From: Fidelibacterota bacterium
Lineage (GTDB): Bacteria > Fidelibacterota > UBA8477 > JABMPR01
Length of the DNA stretch: 64,000 bases
Assembly: GCA_018650445.1 (NCBI GenBank)
Contig: JABIFX010000023.1
Location: 1 to 64,000, forward strand
Direction: 5' to 3'
In this document: positions 36,469-45,849 of the stretch, piece after piece
How the letters are laid out: each line of letters starts with the position of its first letter
Position numbering within the stretch: position 1 is the first letter of the stretch
Translations under genes and position numbers: made by a program
The notes under the pieces: generated by a model
The model's input: the letters and a program-made list of their open reading frames with translations, nothing else
What the model was told of the DNA's origin: nothing
Databases searched by the model: none

Positions 36469-37503
36469 ATGAAATACTTCACATTTATACTCTTCATCCC
36501 CCTCACGCTCCTGTTCACCTTCTGTAGTTGTGATGAGCCTGAAGCAAGCCCTGAAGTCCAACTCATGGAAACGGACCCATTTATCCAAAACCAGAAACTC
36601 ACCAGGTCCATCAATCTTGGAAATATCCTTGAAGCACCCAATGAAGGTGATTGGGGACTTACCCTGGAGGAAAGCTACTTCAGCACCATTGCGGAAGCAG
36701 GATTTACTGCAGTCAGGTTACCTGTGCGTTGGTCAGCCCATGCTGCTAACGAGGCTCCTTTCACCCTGGATTCTGAATTTGTCGCCCGAGTGGATTGGGC
36801 CATTGACCAAGCTCTTGAGAATAATTTGAGCGTGGTTGTCAATACGCATCATTTTACTGAAATGATGGAAGCTCCTGAAGAAAATCTGCCAAAGCTATTG
36901 GGAATATGGGGGCAACTGGCAAACCACTTTCAGTCCAGACCGGATGACGTGATCATCGAATTGTTCAATGAACCCAATGACCAATTCACTGCAGACTTGT
37001 GGAATGACTACCTTGTTCAGTTAATCGATACAGTAAGGGCTATAGATAGTGAGCGGACGCTCATGATTGGTACAGCCCCCTGGGGTGGTATTGATGGACT
37101 GGACAACCTGAGGCTCCCATCAGATTCAAACCTCATCGTAACGGTTCACTATTACAATCCATTTCAATTCACCCATCAGGGTGCGGAATGGTCAGAAGGG
37201 GCTGATGCCTGGCTGGGCACATCCTGGGGACAGACCAATAATGACTACACCAACCTCATGGCAGATTTTAATAGGGTCAAAACCTGGTCAGTTGAACATA
37301 ACAGACCTATCTATGTTGGTGAATTTGGTGCCTATCACAAGGCGGAGATTACCTATCGCATCTTATGGACCCAGGCAGTAGTCAGAGCCTGTGAAGATAG
37401 AGATTTAAGCTGGGGATATTGGGAATTTGCTTCCGGTTTTGGGGCTTTTGACCGATCTGCCGGTGAGTGGACGGCGCTACTCACTGCTCTCATCCAGAAT
37501 TAG
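36469..37503 (+). CDS. GH5 endoglucanase lipoprotein
   Basis: A 344-residue, single-domain GH5 enzyme with a lipoprotein-type signal (LLFTFCSC). Seen: RSINLGNILEAPNEGDWG, AGFTAVRLPVRW, acid/base E168 in IIELFNEPND, VTVHYYNPFQFTHQG, and nucleophile E285 in IYVGEFGAYHKA. The pattern is that of bacterial cellulase-type GH5 (endo-beta-1,4-glucanase or related beta-glucanase). Together with the lichenase it would help cut mixed-linkage or 1,4-linked glucan at the envelope. It is coupled to the CotH gene (8 nt between). A 14-bp palindrome CCACCATGTGGTGG follows its stop at 37519-37532 without a T-run. Confidence 0.88.
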   Translation: MKYFTFILFIPLTLLFTFCSCDEPEASPEVQLMETDPFIQNQKLTRSINLGNILEAPNEGDWGLTLEESYFSTIAEAGFTAVRLPVRWSAHAANEAPFTLDSEFVARVDWAIDQALENNLSVVVNTHHFTEMMEAPEENLPKLLGIWGQLANHFQSRPDDVIIELFNEPNDQFTADLWNDYLVQLIDTVRAIDSERTLMIGTAPWGGIDGLDNLRLPSDSNLIVTVHYYNPFQFTHQGAEWSEGADAWLGTSWGQTNNDYTNLMADFNRVKTWSVEHNRPIYVGEFGAYHKAEITYRILWTQAVVRACEDRDLSWGYWEFASGFGAFDRSAGEWTALLTALIQN

Positions 37504-37621
37504 TTCAGCTTTAACTTTCCACCATGTGGTGGGACCAATTCTACTTGCTGCTTTCTCACTCAATCCCCTCTCAAATGTTTCTCACCCATTCCGATCTTAA
37601 ATTCCTGATGGGTTCTCTTGA

Positions 37622-37971
37622 TTAGATGTGAAGTGGCCAAAATATGGGCAGCACAAAGACTGCTATTAGACCAAACAGAATGACCAGAGGCAATCCCACA
37701 CGGTATAATCAGTAAAACGATAGCCTCCAATGCCCATGACCAGCAAATTTACCGGATGACCGACTGGACTTAAAAAACTGGCCGAACTCCCCAGGGCTAC
37801 AACCATGGTCAGGGCATAGGGTGACAGTCCCATATTTGAGGCCGTTACAATGGCCATCGGCGCCATGAGAACTGCTATAGCAGCCGGGGGCATCACCTGG
37901 GCAAACAGATAACCTGATACCCCTTGTAGGACCTGTCTACACAACCGCAACATCCTTTTAGACATGTACAA
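37622..37971 (-). pseudogene. SLC13/DASS-family permease remnant, truncated and frameshifted
   Basis: Minus-strand translation gives the C-terminal part of an SLC13-type anion/dicarboxylate permease: YLFAQVMPPAAIAVLMAP, SASFLSPVGHPVNLLVMGIG, GYRFTDYT. The frame then breaks: ACCGTGTGGGATTG continues the family pattern (VGLPLVILFGLIAVFVLPIFWPL) only after restoring one missing base. No N-terminal two-thirds of the gene is present upstream. This is a decayed fragment, unrelated to glucan use. It probably marks the join between the GH5 operon and the next transcription unit. Confidence 0.8.
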
Positions 37972-38021
37972 TTCGAACGATTTGAGCCCCCCTCATCAGT
38001 AACTAGTAATACTTTGTTCTG

Positions 38022-38075
38022 TTGCCGTACAAAGTACTTGACATTCAGCCTCCTATTCGCATCTTTGTACGGTAA
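38022..38075. repeat. 13-bp inverted repeat with 28-nt loop
   Basis: TTGCCGTACAAAG at 38022-38034 and CTTTGTACGGTAA at 38063-38075 are inverse copies with one mismatch; the inner 10 bp match exactly. The repeat lies between the permease remnant and the promoter of the fusion-protein gene. It could be an operator, an mRNA hairpin or the scar of a small mobile element. No neighbouring transposase was seen. Confidence 0.6.
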
Positions 38076-38125
38076 ACGAACTAAGTAATTTTTGCTACAT
38101 CCATTTGAAATTTTCGTAATTCTTT

Positions 38126-38155
38126 TTGACAGGGTTATTCGACTCAAGATATAAT
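38126..38155 (+). promoter_or_regulatory. Sigma-70-type promoter for the fusion-protein gene
   Basis: TTGACA (38126-38131) and TATAAT (38150-38155) are perfect consensus hexamers 18 bp apart. The predicted start is near 38162, giving a leader of about 75 nt that ends in AGGAGG before the ATG at 38238. The inverted repeat at 38022-38075 is just upstream, suitably placed for a regulator. Confidence 0.7.
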
Positions 38156-38237
38156 GATTCTTGTTGCACGGTAATGTCCTCTGCTTTCACTGGGGTGCGG
38201 CTCAAGAACAAAGCTTTTAATACATGAGGAGGTTCTA

Positions 38238-41200
38238 ATGATGGCAAAGCTTGGCAGACTCTCAATGCAGTCGCTCAGTTTTATGACAATTTTTATGGTA
38301 GGGATGATGTTCTTATCTACTGCAACCTATGCGGCGGATCATGTCCCCACCGTGTCTATCCAATCAGATGCTGCTGGTCAAAAGCTAATGGTTGATGGTG
38401 AGGATTTTATGATCAATGGTATGAACTGGGATTATTTCCCAATTGGTACCAATTACTCCTATTCCCTTTGGAACCAACCCGATCATATCATCGAGGCAGC
38501 TCTCAGCCGTGAGATGTCCCTTCTTAAAGGTATGGGTGTAAATACGATACGTATGTACACCGGTGTTCAGCCAAGATGGGTAAAATACATTTACGAAGAG
38601 TATGGTATTTATACAGTACTGAATCACTCCTTCGGCCGCTATGGATTTAATGTCAATGGCGTTTGGAAACCAAATGTCGATTATTCTGATCCAGACTTTC
38701 AGAAAGCGCTCATGGCTGAAGTTATGGGTGTTGTTAATGAATTTGAGGGCGTCCCTGGAGTCCTGATGTGGTTATTGGGCAATGAAAATAACTATGGTCT
38801 TTTCTGGGAGGGTGCAGAAACAGAGGATATTCCCGTTGGGGAAACTGTCCAAACGGTTAGAGCTCGCCATATGTACGCACTATTCAGTGATGCAATTGAT
38901 GCTATTCACAAAGTTGACAACAAACGTCCCGTGGCCATTTGTAATGGTGACCTTCTCTTTGTAGACATCATCGCTGAAGAAATTAAAAATTTGGATATCC
39001 TGGGTAGCAATGTGTATCGAGGTAGCTCATTTACAGATTTTTTCCAGGTGGTGAAGGAAAAACTCGACGTTCCTGTTTACTTCACTGAGTTTGGTGCTGA
39101 TGCTTTCAATGCCAAGGATATGCACGAAGACCAGGAAAATCAAACCAAATACCTCCTGAGCAATTGGCAGGAAATCTATGAACAGGCCTATGGTAAAGGC
39201 CTGATTGGTAACTCAATCGGTGGTCTGACCTTCCAGTTTAGTGACGGTTGGTGGAAATTTGGCCAAACCAGCAATCTTGATGTCCACGACATCAACGCTT
39301 CCTGGGCCAATGGTGGCTATCCCGCTGACCTTGAAGAGGGTCAGAATAATATGAATGAGGAATGGTTCGGGATCTGTGCCAAGGGTCCCACTGATATAGA
39401 AGGATTGTATCAGCTATATCCAAGGGCTGCATACTATGCACTCAAGGAAGCCCACGCTCTTGATGTGTATGCCGCCGATATGGGTCTAAACGGTATCAAG
39501 GATCATTTTCGCTCTATTCAGCCAATGAATGCCATCCTATTGGCTCGCGGTGACAAGGCTGCCCTGGCATCAGAAGCCGGAAGTCTCGGTCGTATCAAGG
39601 GTCTGAGAATCGAAATGGAAACATATAGCACTGGAGCAAAACATACCACAACTCCAGATGATCCTGTCCAGGGTAGCACTTCAATGCCCATTTCACAGGG
39701 TTTTGATCATATGCAATCTTACTACCTCTCGGTAGAAGCTACCCCTTCCCCAAATGTAACGGGTGAGGTCACATTCAATGTTTTGGGACACGTTGCCCAA
39801 ACCTTGATTGACGAAATTTATTACGAAAAACGCGGAAGACCCCAATCAGTCCTCACTGATGATGGATCTGTGACCCTTGATGGCGTTGATCGAGTTAGAA
39901 TCTACAATGCTTCCATCACCTGGGATGATGACTTCTTTCGGTTAGAAGGTTTCTTCCGAACCGGTCATTATCACTGGGGCTATGAAGGTGATTTCTTTGG
40001 CCTCTATCCAGAAGCCAACTATGGCCCAAACCTGGACACATATGATGGTAATGCTCCATTGGGCATAGAAATAGAAGGTAAAAGGAGACTAAGTGGTTTA
40101 AAATTAGCTTTCGGTCCTGAACTCTGGTGGGGAGCAAATCCAGCCTACCTGGTCAAATATACCAAATCCAAGGGTCCATTTACCCTGACAGGTGTTTTCC
40201 AGGAAGATCTGGATAGTCAAGCACCTGCTATCACCTCTTTTGCCGTGCCTGTTCCTCCCACCAAAAAAGCAACACTTCACTTAGAAACCACTCGCGGAAA
40301 TCTGGGTGTTGAGCTTGGTGGTATTTGGTCAGGAGCCACAAAGGTTGATGAAGTCTTTCAGATCGCTGAAGGTACTTCTGGTAATTATGAAATTTTACAG
40401 GATACCGTGAGAGCAGCTGATGCCTGGGGTGGTAAATTCAAGATCACCTATTCCAGGGGACGTCTGAATTGGTACCTGCAAGGTGCCTCCATGGGTATCG
40501 TAGCCAACGGTGGTCCCACGGCAACCCAAACCTTTGCTGGCTGGCATCTAAAGGATAGTGGTAGCGGTAACCAGAACAACATCATTACTGGTTTGACCAT
40601 TCAGGCCGGCAATTTACAGATAGCCCCGAATTTTTTATGGCAGAAACCACTGATTGGCCCTGTTCCCAGTGATGTCCAACAACCTGGCCGTCCAAGAAAT
40701 GTCATTTCTGATCCTTTTGCAGTTCGCGGAAATCGTGAAACCACTGCTTTTGAGATGCTGCTGACTTACGATCCAACACCTGAGACCTGGTTCTATGAAT
40801 GGAACAATGATCTTGCTGAAGATGCGCGCTTTGCTGCCAGTCTGGATTATGTCTACAGGAAGCATCCTACCACACAGGATGCAGCTATTGGTATCTTTGC
40901 AGATGGACGTACGACCTTTGCCTTTCCAGGGGCTCCTCCAGCCCAGGATATATGGGAATTGAATGGTAGAGTTATCTCTAAATTCAACTCAAAACTGGGA
41001 TTGATCTTAAACTTCTATCAGGGTCTTGGTGAAGCCAATGGAAACGATTCGCTTCTCATTGAACGCTTTGGTGGTGACCTCAGACTTGTAAGTGGTTCAA
41101 AGAAACTCATGGCCATAGCCAAATTTAATGACTGGGGTCCATACGATTATCATCGTGATTACAACCTCACCTACCCCATGCAGCTTGTACTTGATCTCTC

Positions 41201-41417
41201 AACCGTGGTTGGTAAAGCCGGCTGGTGGGATCTACCTCAGACACGTCTCGGTGTGAGCTACACATACCGTACCCTGGATTCAAATTCACCTCGATACTGC
41301 CCTGAGATGATGCTCAATGATCTCAATGAATTGGAATGCAATCCCGATGCACTTGGTGCAGAGGAAGGCAACGAGTGGCAGATCATGACATACATGCACC
41401 TGAACATAGGACTATAG
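38238..41417 (+). CDS. TIM-barrel glycosidase fused to an outer-membrane beta-barrel
   Basis: A 1059-residue protein with a signal peptide to about residue 32 (ends ATYAAD). About 35-420 form a GH-A-type TIM barrel: FMINGMNWDYFPIG, MGVNTIRMYTGVQPRW, acid/base E183 in WLLGNENNYG, and nucleophile E284 in PVYFTEFGAD. It is nearest in feel to GH2/GH5/GH72-type barrels, but I cannot place the family. From about 440 the sequence changes to long amphipathic beta-strands with Gly/aromatic turns (DDFFRLEGFFRTGHYHWGYEG, WYLQGASMGIVANG) and ends with TYMHLNIGL, as in porin-like barrels. It is probably an enzyme tethered to, or feeding, its own outer-membrane channel. It has its own sigma-70-type promoter and is followed 69 nt later by a repeat lipoprotein. 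Confidence 0.75.
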   Translation: MMAKLGRLSMQSLSFMTIFMVGMMFLSTATYAADHVPTVSIQSDAAGQKLMVDGEDFMINGMNWDYFPIGTNYSYSLWNQPDHIIEAALSREMSLLKGMGVNTIRMYTGVQPRWVKYIYEEYGIYTVLNHSFGRYGFNVNGVWKPNVDYSDPDFQKALMAEVMGVVNEFEGVPGVLMWLLGNENNYGLFWEGAETEDIPVGETVQTVRARHMYALFSDAIDAIHKVDNKRPVAICNGDLLFVDIIAEEIKNLDILGSNVYRGSSFTDFFQVVKEKLDVPVYFTEFGADAFNAKDMHEDQENQTKYLLSNWQEIYEQAYGKGLIGNSIGGLTFQFSDGWWKFGQTSNLDVHDINASWANGGYPADLEEGQNNMNEEWFGICAKGPTDIEGLYQLYPRAAYYALKEAHALDVYAADMGLNGIKDHFRSIQPMNAILLARGDKAALASEAGSLGRIKGLRIEMETYSTGAKHTTTPDDPVQGSTSMPISQGFDHMQSYYLSVEATPSPNVTGEVTFNVLGHVAQTLIDEIYYEKRGRPQSVLTDDGSVTLDGVDRVRIYNASITWDDDFFRLEGFFRTGHYHWGYEGDFFGLYPEANYGPNLDTYDGNAPLGIEIEGKRRLSGLKLAFGPELWWGANPAYLVKYTKSKGPFTLTGVFQEDLDSQAPAITSFAVPVPPTKKATLHLETTRGNLGVELGGIWSGATKVDEVFQIAEGTSGNYEILQDTVRAADAWGGKFKITYSRGRLNWYLQGASMGIVANGGPTATQTFAGWHLKDSGSGNQNNIITGLTIQAGNLQIAPNFLWQKPLIGPVPSDVQQPGRPRNVISDPFAVRGNRETTAFEMLLTYDPTPETWFYEWNNDLAEDARFAASLDYVYRKHPTTQDAAIGIFADGRTTFAFPGAPPAQDIWELNGRVISKFNSKLGLILNFYQGLGEANGNDSLLIERFGGDLRLVSGSKKLMAIAKFNDWGPYDYHRDYNLTYPMQLVLDLSTVVGKAGWWDLPQTRLGVSYTYRTLDSNSPRYCPEMMLNDLNELECNPDALGAEEGNEWQIMTYMHLNIGL

Positions 41418-41486
41418 ATCATGAGTATTCGAAACAATACCTCAGGGTCAAAAGAGTCAGTTCTCAAAGGAGCAGGAGAATTCAAA

Positions 41487-44400
41487 ATGATTTTAAAGAA
41501 TAAAACCAACAAATATGCCATCCTCACCTTGATGGTACTCGCAGGGTTGGTTTCCTGTGAAAGGGAGTTAGGTGTATTGGCACCAGCCCCCTTCCCAACC
41601 GATGCAGAAGTATTTATCGATGGGTTTGGCCCCAGCATTGAACCCAAGTCATTCTCTGGGACAAAACTAGATGCGCTGCAAACCGATGATACAGACACAT
41701 ATGATGGTAGTTCATCAATCGTTATCACCATCCCCGGCCCTGGAGATCCCTCTGGCTCAACATGGTCTGGTGGCGCGCTGGTTGCCGGTGCTGCCCGCGA
41801 CTTGAGTGGTTACAATGCATTGACCTTTTATGCCAAGGCCAACAAGGCACTCACACTGAATACTGTCGGATTTGGTAACGACAATGAAGCACCAAATCCA
41901 TATGTGGCTGAGATCGCCAATTTGCCTATCACGACGTCGTGGATGCAGTACACCATCCCTATTCCATTAGCTGAGAAGCTGGTTCAGGAACAGGGTATGT
42001 TTTATTACTCAGAAGGTCAGGAAGACGGAGAAGGTGCTACGATCTGGCTGGATGAAATCCAGTTTGAATCGTTGGGAACCATTGCCCACCCCAGCTTCAG
42101 TTTTGCTTCTGACGAATTAAGTGTCTATCAAAATGCCATTATCTCCATCCCCTCAATTACCGTTTCATTTGATGTGGGTGGTTCAAATGTGGATGTAAGC
42201 GCATCCTCTGAATACCTTACCTTTAGTTCATCAGACACCAGTATTATCGGTGTAGATACTGATGGAACCTTGACAGCAAAGAACCTTGGCGATGCAACAG
42301 TATACGCATACCTCGGGGAAAACTCAGTTTCGGATTCTCTGGTTATTAGCGTTGGGGAAGCACCACCGGAACCTGCCACAGCTGCACCGACTCCAACCGT
42401 TGCTGCTGATAGCGTGGTTTCCATCTATAGCAATGTCTACACAAGTGTCACTACACCAGACTTCTATACTTATTGGGAATTCTCAACAGCAGCTATACAG
42501 GAAGTAAGTCTTGATGGCAATGACGCCATGCAATTCCTGAATCTGAATTTTGCTGGAATAGATTTCTCATCAAGTGATCTGGTTGACGCGTCAGCCATGA
42601 CCACCTTCCATATGGATGTCTGGACCCCAGATCCAAGTGCAAGCCCAGCTGCATTTAAGATCCTCCTCGTTGATTTTGGACCTGATGGCGACTATGGTGG
42701 TTCAGATAACTCATCACATGAGTTGTCCATTACTGCTTCCTCCACACCTGCCCTGGTCAGCGATGAATGGATGTCCCTGGATATCCCGATTTCCTCTTTC
42801 ACAGGTCTAACCTCTCAGCATAATATCGCCCAGTTGGTCATTTCAGGAGACCCAAACACGGTCTATCTGGACAATATCTACTTCTGGGATAACGGCGACG
42901 TTCCTCCCCCACCTGTAGGTGGCGGTCCTTCTAGTGCAGCTCCAACTCCAACAGCCCATGCTGATAGTGTGATATCCCTTTACAGTGATGCTTACACAGA
43001 TGTAGCTGTTGATACCTGGGCGACTGGTTGGGAATTTTCCACTACCGTTTTTGAAGAGGTACAGGTTGAGAATGACGATGTGATTCTTTACACTGAGCTC
43101 AACTTCAATGGTATTGAATTCACAACTACACCAGTAGATGCCTCAGAGATGACCCGTTTCCATATGGATATCTGGACACCAGACCCTACTGCTTCTCCTG
43201 CTGATTTCAAGATCAAGTTGGTAGATTTTGGAGCCAATGGCGTCTACGATGGTGGAGACGATTCTGAGCACGAACTCACTTTCACCTCAAGCAGCACGCC
43301 TGCTCTTGCCACTGAGTCGTGGGTGTCCCTTGATGTAGCCATAGATGATTTCTCAGGTTTAACCTCCAAATCAAATCTGGCCCAGATGATCATCTCCGGA
43401 AGTGATGGACTGGATTCCATTTATGTAGATAATGTATACTTCTACATTGGTGCAGGAGGTGGTGGCACAGCCACAACAAGTGGTCCTGCAGCCCCTGCTA
43501 CTACACCCACAGTTGCTTCGGAAGATGTGATTTCCCTCTTTAGCAATGCCTATACAGATGTCACTGTGGACAATTGGGCGACTGGTTGGCAATGGTCAAC
43601 CGCTGTCCTTGAAGAGGTCCAGGTAGCCGGTGATGATATCAAACTTTACACTGCTCTCAATTTCAATGGCATTGAGTTTACCAGCGAGCAGTTGGATGTC
43701 TCAGAAATGACACATTTCCATATGGATATCTGGACACCAGATCCTACAGCCTCACCTGCAACTTATAGTGTCAAGCTCATTGATTTTGGTGCCAATGGCT
43801 CCTATGACGGTGGTGATGATTCTGAACATGAATTGATGTTCACATCAAACAGCAACCCGGCTATTGAGACAGGGGCATGGGTAAATATTGATGTTTCCAT
43901 GACTGCTTTTTCAGGTTTGACTGGTCGTGAGCATCTTGCTCAGATGGTCATCTCAGCCAGTGAGGGTCTGGATTCAGTTTATGTGGACAATGTCTATTTT
44001 TACAAAGAATCTGGTGGTAGCGGAACAGCTACTGAACCTGAAGCTCCTGCAACAGCACCCACAGTGGCAGCAGCAGATGTGATCTCCCTCTTCAGCAACG
44101 CCTATACAGATGTTACTGTGGACAACTGGGCAACAGGCTGGCAATGGTCAACCGCTGTCCTGGAAGATGTTCAGGTAGCCGGTGATGATGTCAAACTGTA
44201 CACTCTGCTTAATTTCAATGGTATTGAGTTTACGACTCAGACGATTGATGCTTCTGCAATGACCCACTTCCATGTGGATATCTGGACACCGGATCCAACA
44301 GGTGCTCCAGCTACTTTTAACGTAAAACTCATCGATTTCGGTGCCAATGGCTCATATGATGGAGGTGACGATTCTGAGCACGAACTGATCTTCACATCAA

Positions 44401-44561
44401 GCAGTTCTCCGGCTATTGCGACTGGGGAATGGGTTAGCATTGAGGTTCAACTTACTGATTTTAGCGGATTAACAGCACGCTCCCACATAGCCCAGATGGT
44501 CATCTCAGCCAGCGATGGTCTCAATACCGTGTATATGGACAATGTGTACTTCCACAAATGA
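41487..44561 (+). CDS. Glycan-binding-like lipoprotein with four tandem modules
   Basis: The ATG at 41487 (AGGAGAA upstream) gives MILKNKTNKYAIL...LVSC, a clear lipobox; the track start is 22 codons early. The mature protein has about 1007 residues. An N-terminal jelly-roll-like module ends IWLDEIQFESLG, and a Big_2-like domain follows at about 200-290. Then come four copies of a module of about 180 residues beginning near 297, 481, 668 and 853. Each carries AP/TPTVxAxxVISLFSNAYTDV, FHMDIWTPDPT, KLIDFGANGSYDGGDDSEHEL and VYVDNVYFY. The same module occurs twice in the surface protein at 56931. No catalytic residues are evident. It most likely binds beta-glucan on the outer membrane, similar in role to SusE/F proteins. 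It overlaps the ROK gene by 4 nt. Confidence 0.78.
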   Translation: MILKNKTNKYAILTLMVLAGLVSCERELGVLAPAPFPTDAEVFIDGFGPSIEPKSFSGTKLDALQTDDTDTYDGSSSIVITIPGPGDPSGSTWSGGALVAGAARDLSGYNALTFYAKANKALTLNTVGFGNDNEAPNPYVAEIANLPITTSWMQYTIPIPLAEKLVQEQGMFYYSEGQEDGEGATIWLDEIQFESLGTIAHPSFSFASDELSVYQNAIISIPSITVSFDVGGSNVDVSASSEYLTFSSSDTSIIGVDTDGTLTAKNLGDATVYAYLGENSVSDSLVISVGEAPPEPATAAPTPTVAADSVVSIYSNVYTSVTTPDFYTYWEFSTAAIQEVSLDGNDAMQFLNLNFAGIDFSSSDLVDASAMTTFHMDVWTPDPSASPAAFKILLVDFGPDGDYGGSDNSSHELSITASSTPALVSDEWMSLDIPISSFTGLTSQHNIAQLVISGDPNTVYLDNIYFWDNGDVPPPPVGGGPSSAAPTPTAHADSVISLYSDAYTDVAVDTWATGWEFSTTVFEEVQVENDDVILYTELNFNGIEFTTTPVDASEMTRFHMDIWTPDPTASPADFKIKLVDFGANGVYDGGDDSEHELTFTSSSTPALATESWVSLDVAIDDFSGLTSKSNLAQMIISGSDGLDSIYVDNVYFYIGAGGGGTATTSGPAAPATTPTVASEDVISLFSNAYTDVTVDNWATGWQWSTAVLEEVQVAGDDIKLYTALNFNGIEFTSEQLDVSEMTHFHMDIWTPDPTASPATYSVKLIDFGANGSYDGGDDSEHELMFTSNSNPAIETGAWVNIDVSMTAFSGLTGREHLAQMVISASEGLDSVYVDNVYFYKESGGSGTATEPEAPATAPTVAAADVISLFSNAYTDVTVDNWATGWQWSTAVLEDVQVAGDDVKLYTLLNFNGIEFTTQTIDASAMTHFHVDIWTPDPTGAPATFNVKLIDFGANGSYDGGDDSEHELIFTSSSSPAIATGEWVSIEVQLTDFSGLTARSHIAQMVISASDGLNTVYMDNVYFHK
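42379..44555 (+). repeat. Four tandem module repeats of about 550 nt
   Basis: Units begin near 42379, 42931, 43491 and 44046. The last two are the most alike at DNA level (for example AGCAATGCCTATACAGATGT against AGCAACGCCTATACAGATGT), pointing to recent duplication of units three and four. Pro/Gly-rich linkers separate the units. Confidence 0.8.
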
Positions 44562-45835
44562 TAGACCCAAAAGACATAAGCAGACTTAGTTCCAACGCTG
44601 GTTACAGCCAGTCTGACTCCCTCGGTCGGCGTATTGTCGACCGCTGGGAATCCAAACCTCTGGCCGATTCTGTACTCCACCTCATCTGGCACAAGCATCA
44701 GATCTCCCGAGCTGAAATTGCCCGGGAATTGGGGCTGTCTAGATCAACTGTCACTGAAGTTGTGAAAGAACTACTCAATTCTGGTTTTGTAAAAGAGGTT
44801 GGTAGTGGGATCTCTAGTGGAGGTCGCAAGCCCATCGTTCTGGAATTCCAAAATGAAGCAAGAATCATCCTGGGCATAGACATTGGTGCGACCCATGTTG
44901 CAGCCACGCTCATTGACCTTAGCGGGGAAGTTCTCGCCTTCGTGAAACAAGACCACTTTGTCCGTACAGATCCCAAAGGAACTCGAAATTTGGTGTTCGA
45001 GATCTGTGATGCGATTCTGAGTGAGATCAAAAATGGATCTAAACGACTGCTGTGCATAGGCGTAGCCCTCCCCAGTCCCGTTGATCCCAATCATCCCGAG
45101 TGGTTATCTGAAGTTGTTATCCCTGCCTGGCGCGGTCATAGTGAGATCGATTTACTCCACCGCCATTTTAACGTACCCGTCTATGTGGACAATGATGCCA
45201 ATCTCGGTGCGCTGGCTGAACATCGCTGGGGCGCTGGTCGAGGTGTCAAAGATCTAACCTATGTAAAACTGGGCTATGGTGTTGGTGCTGGATTCATTCT
45301 CAATGGTGAGGTCTACCGCGGTGGCACTGGAATCGCCGGAGAAATGGGACACATCCCCATTAAGTCTGATGGCGAACTCTGTGAATGCGGACTCAAGGGA
45401 TGCCTGGTAACACTGGTAGGTGGCAAAGCAATGGAAACACGCGTTGAGGAGTTGCTCTCCAAATATCCAGATAGCATGCTTGCAGACAAGCTAGCGACGC
45501 TGAAAAATATCGAAATTGCAGCCGGTAAGCAGGATGCTCTCGCGCTTCAACTTTTCAAGGAAACAGCTGAGTATGTGAGTATTGCCATTACAGGCTGGAT
45601 CAATATGATGAATCCACGCCGCGTAATCCTTGGTGGCGATCGGAAAGAACTCCAACAGCAGATATTAAACCCCATTCAGGTAAAGATTCGAGATTGCTCT
45701 ATCGTGGGATCTGTTGACAGCACAGAAGTGAGAACTGGAGAACTGGGCGAAAAGGCCGAAAGTATGGGTGCTGCCACCCTTGCATTGGAAGAAGTTTTCT
45801 CTGAACCCGGTTTCTATATGCGAAAATCATTATAA
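44558..45835 (+). CDS. ROK-family transcriptional regulator
   Basis: A 425-residue protein. A winged helix-turn-helix is at about 45-105 (ISRAEIARELGLSRSTVTEVVKEL), followed by a ROK sugar-kinase-like fold. Seen: ILGIDIGATHVAATLIDL, VYVDNDANLGALAEHRWG, GGTGIAGEMGHI and the zinc motif CECGLKGC. NagC/Mlc/XylR-type members repress sugar genes and release DNA on binding a sugar or sugar phosphate. Its ATG overlaps the stop of the binding lipoprotein (ATGA). It therefore sits inside the glucan operon and probably controls part of it, sensing an internal product such as glucose or a glucobiose. Its operator was not identified. Confidence 0.92.
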   Translation: MIDPKDISRLSSNAGYSQSDSLGRRIVDRWESKPLADSVLHLIWHKHQISRAEIARELGLSRSTVTEVVKELLNSGFVKEVGSGISSGGRKPIVLEFQNEARIILGIDIGATHVAATLIDLSGEVLAFVKQDHFVRTDPKGTRNLVFEICDAILSEIKNGSKRLLCIGVALPSPVDPNHPEWLSEVVIPAWRGHSEIDLLHRHFNVPVYVDNDANLGALAEHRWGAGRGVKDLTYVKLGYGVGAGFILNGEVYRGGTGIAGEMGHIPIKSDGELCECGLKGCLVTLVGGKAMETRVEELLSKYPDSMLADKLATLKNIEIAAGKQDALALQLFKETAEYVSIAITGWINMMNPRRVILGGDRKELQQQILNPIQVKIRDCSIVGSVDSTEVRTGELGEKAESMGAATLALEEVFSEPGFYMRKSL

Positions 45836-45849
45836 GGAAGAATCATTTT

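Noticed and set aside
37519-37532. CCACCATGTGGTGG as a terminator
   Set aside because: Perfect palindrome but almost no loop and no T-run; left only as a note under the GH5 gene.
38022-38075. Integron attC site or insertion-sequence end
   Set aside because: No GTTRRRY core, no integrase or transposase nearby, no target-site duplication found by eye.
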